Below are positions 60,982 through 64,000 of a stretch of DNA of 64,000 nt, piece by piece; within the stretch, counting starts at the first letter, position 1; every line of letters starts with the position of its first letter. A model generated the notes under the pieces. That model did no database searches and was not told the origin of the DNA. It saw only the letters and a list, made by a program, of their open reading frames with translations. A program made the translations under genes and the position numbers. This stretch comes from Flavobacterium celericrescens (GTDB lineage: Bacteria > Bacteroidota > Bacteroidia > Flavobacteriales > Flavobacteriaceae), in the NCBI RefSeq assembly GCF_011392075.1, contig NZ_JAAJBV010000003.1, forward strand, positions 186,001-250,000. The letters run 5' to 3'.

Positions 60982-61041
60982 GTTCGTACAAAGGCACTGA
61001 GCTCTAGCTACAGAATGTTGCATACAATTTGTACGTTGAAC
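60982..61041 (+). repeat. Inverted repeat in the leader of the NrfD-like fragment
   Basis: GTTCGTACAAA (60982-60992) and TTTGTAC-GTT-GAAC (61028-61041) can pair over 11 bp with a 3-nt bulge, enclosing about 35 nt. The right end GTTGAAC fits the GTTRRRY core of integron attC sites, but the left arm lacks the matching core. Confidence 0.45.
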
Positions 61042-61052
61042 AAAATATAAAA

Positions 61053-61619
61053 ATGGAATTATACTATAGAATAATTGAAATAATTGACGCAAATCTAATT
61101 CATTGTCTGATTCCTATTGTCCTGACTTTAATAATTATAAACTACTTATTCAAAGAACGCTTTGAAACTAGAAAATCACTAAGTTTATTTCGTTGGATAA
61201 TAATTACTTATTCAATGATTACATGGACTTTCTATCTGTTTGGAATGTTTATGAATCCAGAAAAATATTCTTTTATTGACAGAGCAACTGGACCTTATAA
61301 AATTGCTTATTGGATAATGTTTTTATGTGCATTATTTTTTCCATTTACTTTATTTTATAAAAAATTAGCAACAAAATTTTGGTATGTTCTTTTAGTCGCT
61401 TTTGGAATGAAAATCGGATATTATTTTGAACGTTATGTAATATTTGTAACAAGTCTTCATAGAGATTATAATCCAAGTACTGACAATTCAGAATTTAATA
61501 GTTTATCTAATTTCGGAATAGGATTAATTATTATTAAAGGGATAACAATTGCAATTCTGAGCTTAGGAATGTTTGAAATAGTAAAACTGAGAAAAACTGT
61601 GCATAAAAGCCGTCTGTAG
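61053..61619 (+). CDS. NrfD/ActC-like membrane protein, C-terminal-type fragment
   Basis: 188 aa from ATG 61053 (a TTG at 61029 in frame lies in the inverted repeat). There are about five hydrophobic spans. The segment GPYKIAYWIMFLCALFFPF, KIGYYFERYVIFVTSLHRDYNPS resembles the C-terminal part of NrfD-type quinol-oxidising subunits, above all ActC of alternative complex III, whose HRDxLPS motif I recall. Full-length proteins are about 450-500 aa, so this is either a shortened paralogue or a decayed copy with an intact frame. Flanking genes are not respiratory. The assignment rests on memory of the family. Confidence 0.55.
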   Translation: MELYYRIIEIIDANLIHCLIPIVLTLIIINYLFKERFETRKSLSLFRWIIITYSMITWTFYLFGMFMNPEKYSFIDRATGPYKIAYWIMFLCALFFPFTLFYKKLATKFWYVLLVAFGMKIGYYFERYVIFVTSLHRDYNPSTDNSEFNSLSNFGIGLIIIKGITIAILSLGMFEIVKLRKTVHKSRL

Positions 61620-61780
61620 TAATTGTTAGGTTTTGAGTTACTTCGTAATGTTTTACGAAAATTTAACGAGGAGTTTTAAACTTGTAACCTTTTGTCTTAA
61701 ATTTACGCAACAGATACAAAACGGCTGAACGTTAATGTCAATATTCATAAACGAAACAAAAACACTATACCTAAACAAAA

Positions 61781-62365
61781 ATGAGATTAAAAGAATTATA
61801 CCTAATTTTTACATTATCTTCAATATTAAGCTATTGTCAAGATGATGAATATGAAAAGTTATTGAGTTATAGTGATTGTAAAAAGCAACAAAATTTAAGC
61901 TTAGAAAAAAGATTGTCAAATTATCCTTTTAACAAAGCAAAAGAAATTAAAATTATATCATTCACTAATATCAATATAATAAGAGATTCTTTAATCGTAG
62001 AAACTCAAGATGAAATTCCAAAAACAAATGGAAAAATCGATTTATCCAAAGTAAAAGAAATTGAAACTTTGACGTCTTCTGATATTGATGAACTTTCCGA
62101 TATATTTTACAACTTTGGTTATAAAGAAAATCCTAAAATTCAGGTTAATATTAAATGTTATGAACCAAGAAATGCAATATTATTTCTAAATGAAAAAGGA
62201 GAAATATTTGAATACATTGAAATTTGCTTCGAATGTAAAAAAACAGTTGAGAGTTCTAAAAAAATTAGTCTTGGAGAAATGTGTAATCAAAAATTGGAGA
62301 TGATTAAACAGATTTTCAAAAAAAGAAATATCAAATTTGGAATAATTGATGAAAAACAACCCTAA
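61781..62365 (+). CDS. Small secreted protein of unknown function
   Basis: 194 aa with a short signal-like N-terminus (MRLKELYLIFTLSSILSYC) that may be a lipoprotein signal. The C-terminal half has a conserved-looking core CYEPRNAILFLNEKGEIFEYIEICFECKKT, with a CFEC pair, followed by EMCNQKLEMIKQIFKKRNIKFG. I recall proteins with this C-terminal core in accessory regions of other flavobacteria, without a named function. It lies 161 bp after the NrfD-like fragment and ends before the second copy of the repeated terminator. Confidence 0.6.
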   Translation: MRLKELYLIFTLSSILSYCQDDEYEKLLSYSDCKKQQNLSLEKRLSNYPFNKAKEIKIISFTNINIIRDSLIVETQDEIPKTNGKIDLSKVKEIETLTSSDIDELSDIFYNFGYKENPKIQVNIKCYEPRNAILFLNEKGEIFEYIEICFECKKTVESSKKISLGEMCNQKLEMIKQIFKKRNIKFGIIDEKQP

Positions 62366-62397
62366 TAGCAAAAATTCACAATCCATAACCACAAAAC

Positions 62398-62431
62398 AAA
62401 ATCCGACTCCATCACAAGTCGGATTTTTTTT
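62398..62431 (+). terminator. Terminator after the secreted protein (repeat copy 2)
   Basis: Stem AAATCCGACT/AGTCGGATTT, loop CCATCACA, then eight T residues; identical in stem and loop to the hairpin at 58273-58304. Confidence 0.85.
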
Positions 62432-62476
62432 ACTAGTTCTCTTACACATATCCTATTTTATCTGATTAAAAATCAC

Positions 62477-62484
62477 TATATTTG
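62477..62484 (+). promoter_or_regulatory. -7 promoter box TATATTTG for mlaE
   Basis: Exact TAnnTTTG match 19 nt before the ATG. Confidence 0.55.
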
Positions 62485-62503
62485 GTTGTAATTATGATGC
62501 TTC

Positions 62504-63289
62504 ATGAAAAAATATTTCGCAAACATAATTGAAGTGATAAAATCTTTCTTAAAAGAAGTAGGCGAAATATCCTATTTTGCGGGTCGGTTTTTTAAAGAAT
62601 TCCTGTTTCCTCCCTATGAATTTAAAGAGTTCTTACGTCAATGTTATTACATTGGCAATCGTTCGCTATTTCTTGTTGGTGTAACGGGTTTTATCATTGG
62701 ATTAGTTTTTACCTTGCAATCGCGTCCTACGCTACAAGAGTTTGGCGCTGTTTCGTGGATGGCTTCAATGGTGAGTGTTTCTATTATTCGCGAAATTGGT
62801 CCTATCATCACCGCTTTAATTTGCGCTGGAAGAATTGGCTCAGGAATTGGCGCCGAATTAGGTTCCATGAAAGTTACCGAACAAATTGATGCAATGGAGG
62901 TTTCGGGCACAAATCCTTTCAAATATTTAGTCATTACACGTATATTAGCCACTACTTTGATGTTGCCGCTTTTGGTGATTTTTGGCGATGTATTAGCGAT
63001 TTATGGTTCTTACTTAGTAGAAAATATAAAAGACAATGTTTCGTTTCAACTGTATTTTAATCAAGTATTCAATATTTTAGAATATAGCGATGTTGTACCA
63101 GCAACTCTTAAAACATTTTTCTTTGGTTTTGCCATTGGATTAATCGGTTGCTACAAAGGATATAATTGTAAAAAAGGAACCGCTGGCGTAGGAAAAGCAG
63201 CCAATGCAGCCGTTGTATATACTTCTATGCTCCTATTTATAATTGATTTTATTGCGGTTTTTATAACTAATATTTTTTATAAAATGTAA
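62504..63289 (+). CDS. mlaE: MlaE family ABC transporter permease
   Basis: 261-aa inner-membrane permease of the MCE/Mla phospholipid transport system. The MlaE signature is strong: REIGPIITALICAGRIGSGIGAELGSM (about 97-123) then EQIDAMEVSGTNPFKYLV. Five hydrophobic spans follow an amphipathic N-terminal stretch. The ATPase gene starts 3 bp downstream; an MCE-domain protein should follow outside the window. The likely role is lipid transport for outer-membrane asymmetry. Confidence 0.93.
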   Translation: MKKYFANIIEVIKSFLKEVGEISYFAGRFFKEFLFPPYEFKEFLRQCYYIGNRSLFLVGVTGFIIGLVFTLQSRPTLQEFGAVSWMASMVSVSIIREIGPIITALICAGRIGSGIGAELGSMKVTEQIDAMEVSGTNPFKYLVITRILATTLMLPLLVIFGDVLAIYGSYLVENIKDNVSFQLYFNQVFNILEYSDVVPATLKTFFFGFAIGLIGCYKGYNCKKGTAGVGKAANAAVVYTSMLLFIIDFIAVFITNIFYKM

Positions 63290-63292
63290 TCC

Positions 63293-64000
63293 ATGACAAA
63301 CGATTCTTCCAAAGCACCCATCATCGTAATCAAAGATTTGCATAAAACCTTTGGCACCAACAAAGTATTGGATGGTTTTAATTTGGTTTTAAATGAAGGC
63401 GAAAACCTAGTAGTCATGGGAAAATCGGGTTCGGGGAAATCGGTAATGATTAAATGTTTAATCGGTTTAGAAACTCCCGATAGTGGTACCATCTCGGTAA
63501 TGAATAAAGAAATCAATACTTTGGAACAAGTTGCCATTGATGAACTTCGCACTGAAATTGGTTTTCTATTTCAAGGAAGTGCCTTGTATGATTCAATGTC
63601 TGTGAGAGAAAATTTAGAATTCCCGTTACGAAGACACACCAAAAAATTTGGAAAAATAAAAGATACGACACCTTTAGTTATTGAAGCTCTAGAAAGTGTA
63701 GGCTTAGCCAATGCTATCAACTTAATGCCGAATGAACTTTCGGGTGGAATGAAGCGCAGAATTGCTTTAGCGAGAACACTTATTTTAAAACCCAAAATAA
63801 TTTTATACGACGAACCCACAACTGGTTTAGACCCGATTACTTCAAAAGAAATTATACTTTTGATGAAATCCATACAAGAGAAATACAACACTTCATCAAT
63901 TATCATCACTCACGATGTCGATTGTGCTAAAGCAATTGCTAACAGAATGATATTATTAATTGATGGAATAAATTATATAGAAGGAACATTTGAAGAATTA
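63293..64000 (+). CDS. mlaF: MlaF-like ABC transporter ATP-binding protein (truncated by window end)
   Basis: An open frame from ATG 63293 runs to the last base without a stop, 236 codons. Walker A is VMGKSGSGKSVMIK (about 42-55), Q-loop FLFQGSALYDSM, signature NELSGGMKRRIALART (about 145-160), Walker B IILYDEPTTGLDP and H-loop SIIITHDVDC. The form SGGMKRR is typical of MlaF. It follows mlaE by 3 bp. Only about the last 10-20 residues are likely missing. Confidence 0.93.
   Translation, partial: MTNDSSKAPIIVIKDLHKTFGTNKVLDGFNLVLNEGENLVVMGKSGSGKSVMIKCLIGLETPDSGTISVMNKEINTLEQVAIDELRTEIGFLFQGSALYDSMSVRENLEFPLRRHTKKFGKIKDTTPLVIEALESVGLANAINLMPNELSGGMKRRIALARTLILKPKIILYDEPTTGLDPITSKEIILLMKSIQEKYNTSSIIITHDVDCAKAIANRMILLIDGINYIEGTFEEL

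Overview
The window reads as chromosome of a flavobacterium (Bacteroidota, Flavobacteriaceae; probably Flavobacterium or a close relative). The evidence is AT-rich DNA, promoters of the Bacteroidota type (TAnnTTTG -7 box, often with TTG/TTTG about 19 bp upstream), almost no Shine-Dalgarno sequences, T9SS C-terminal sorting domains on two secreted enzymes, a TonB receptor paired with a DUF4249 lipoprotein, DUF4293 and DUF1684 proteins, a Rho with a long disordered insert, and a tRNA without encoded CCA. There are no insertion sequences, CRISPR arrays, rRNAs or phage genes.

Layout. 0-9.5 kb: ilvE, a MazG-like pyrophosphohydrolase, small membrane and SRPBCC/GyrI-like proteins, a leftward DUF1684-tatD-tcdA operon, an MFS carrier, and a BlaI/BlaR1-like pair behind three evenly phased operators; then a 46-aa protein whose stop overlaps that of apt. 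9.5-14 kb: tRNA-Arg(ACG), a YkgJ cysteine-cluster protein, a glycosyltransferase with a leaderless-looking promoter, a thioredoxin-like protein, a cytochrome c lipoprotein and a cyclophilin-FKBP fusion. 14-21.5 kb: methyltransferase, trmD, rplS (with a probable structured leader), glyA, fahA, icd. 21.5-34 kb: TonB receptor/DUF4249, thiamine diphosphokinase, rlmF, an M28 peptidase with T9SS tail, uvrB, a GH13 lipoprotein, DUF4375 and VOC proteins, glmM. 34-49.5 kb: acpH-alkD overlap, ClC channel, uvrA, LOG protein, a T9SS endonuclease I, a catalytically dead-looking M1 peptidase joined to a beta-barrel, a fused E1 alpha/beta dehydrogenase overlapping a pabA/trpG amidotransferase, yaaA. 49.5-57 kb: rho, DUF4293, a YfcE-type phosphoesterase, truA overlapping an ABC exporter, lpdA.

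57-62.5 kb is the accessory part: a TIR-domain protein followed by a 49-aa single-span membrane protein (a candidate defence pair), an array of four 22-bp-phased palindromes, an SPFH/flotillin protein with four N-terminal repeats recalling vault proteins, an orphan fragment resembling the C-terminal part of NrfD/ActC, and a small secreted protein. It is bracketed by two copies of the same terminator hairpin with an identical loop. The window ends in mlaE and a truncated mlaF.

The core content is housekeeping: branched-chain amino acid and 2-oxoacid metabolism (ilvE, E1, lpdA), DNA repair (uvrA, uvrB, alkD), tRNA/rRNA modification (tcdA, trmD, truA, rlmF) and envelope functions. All family names are from reading the protein sequences and knowledge of the families; no database search was run.
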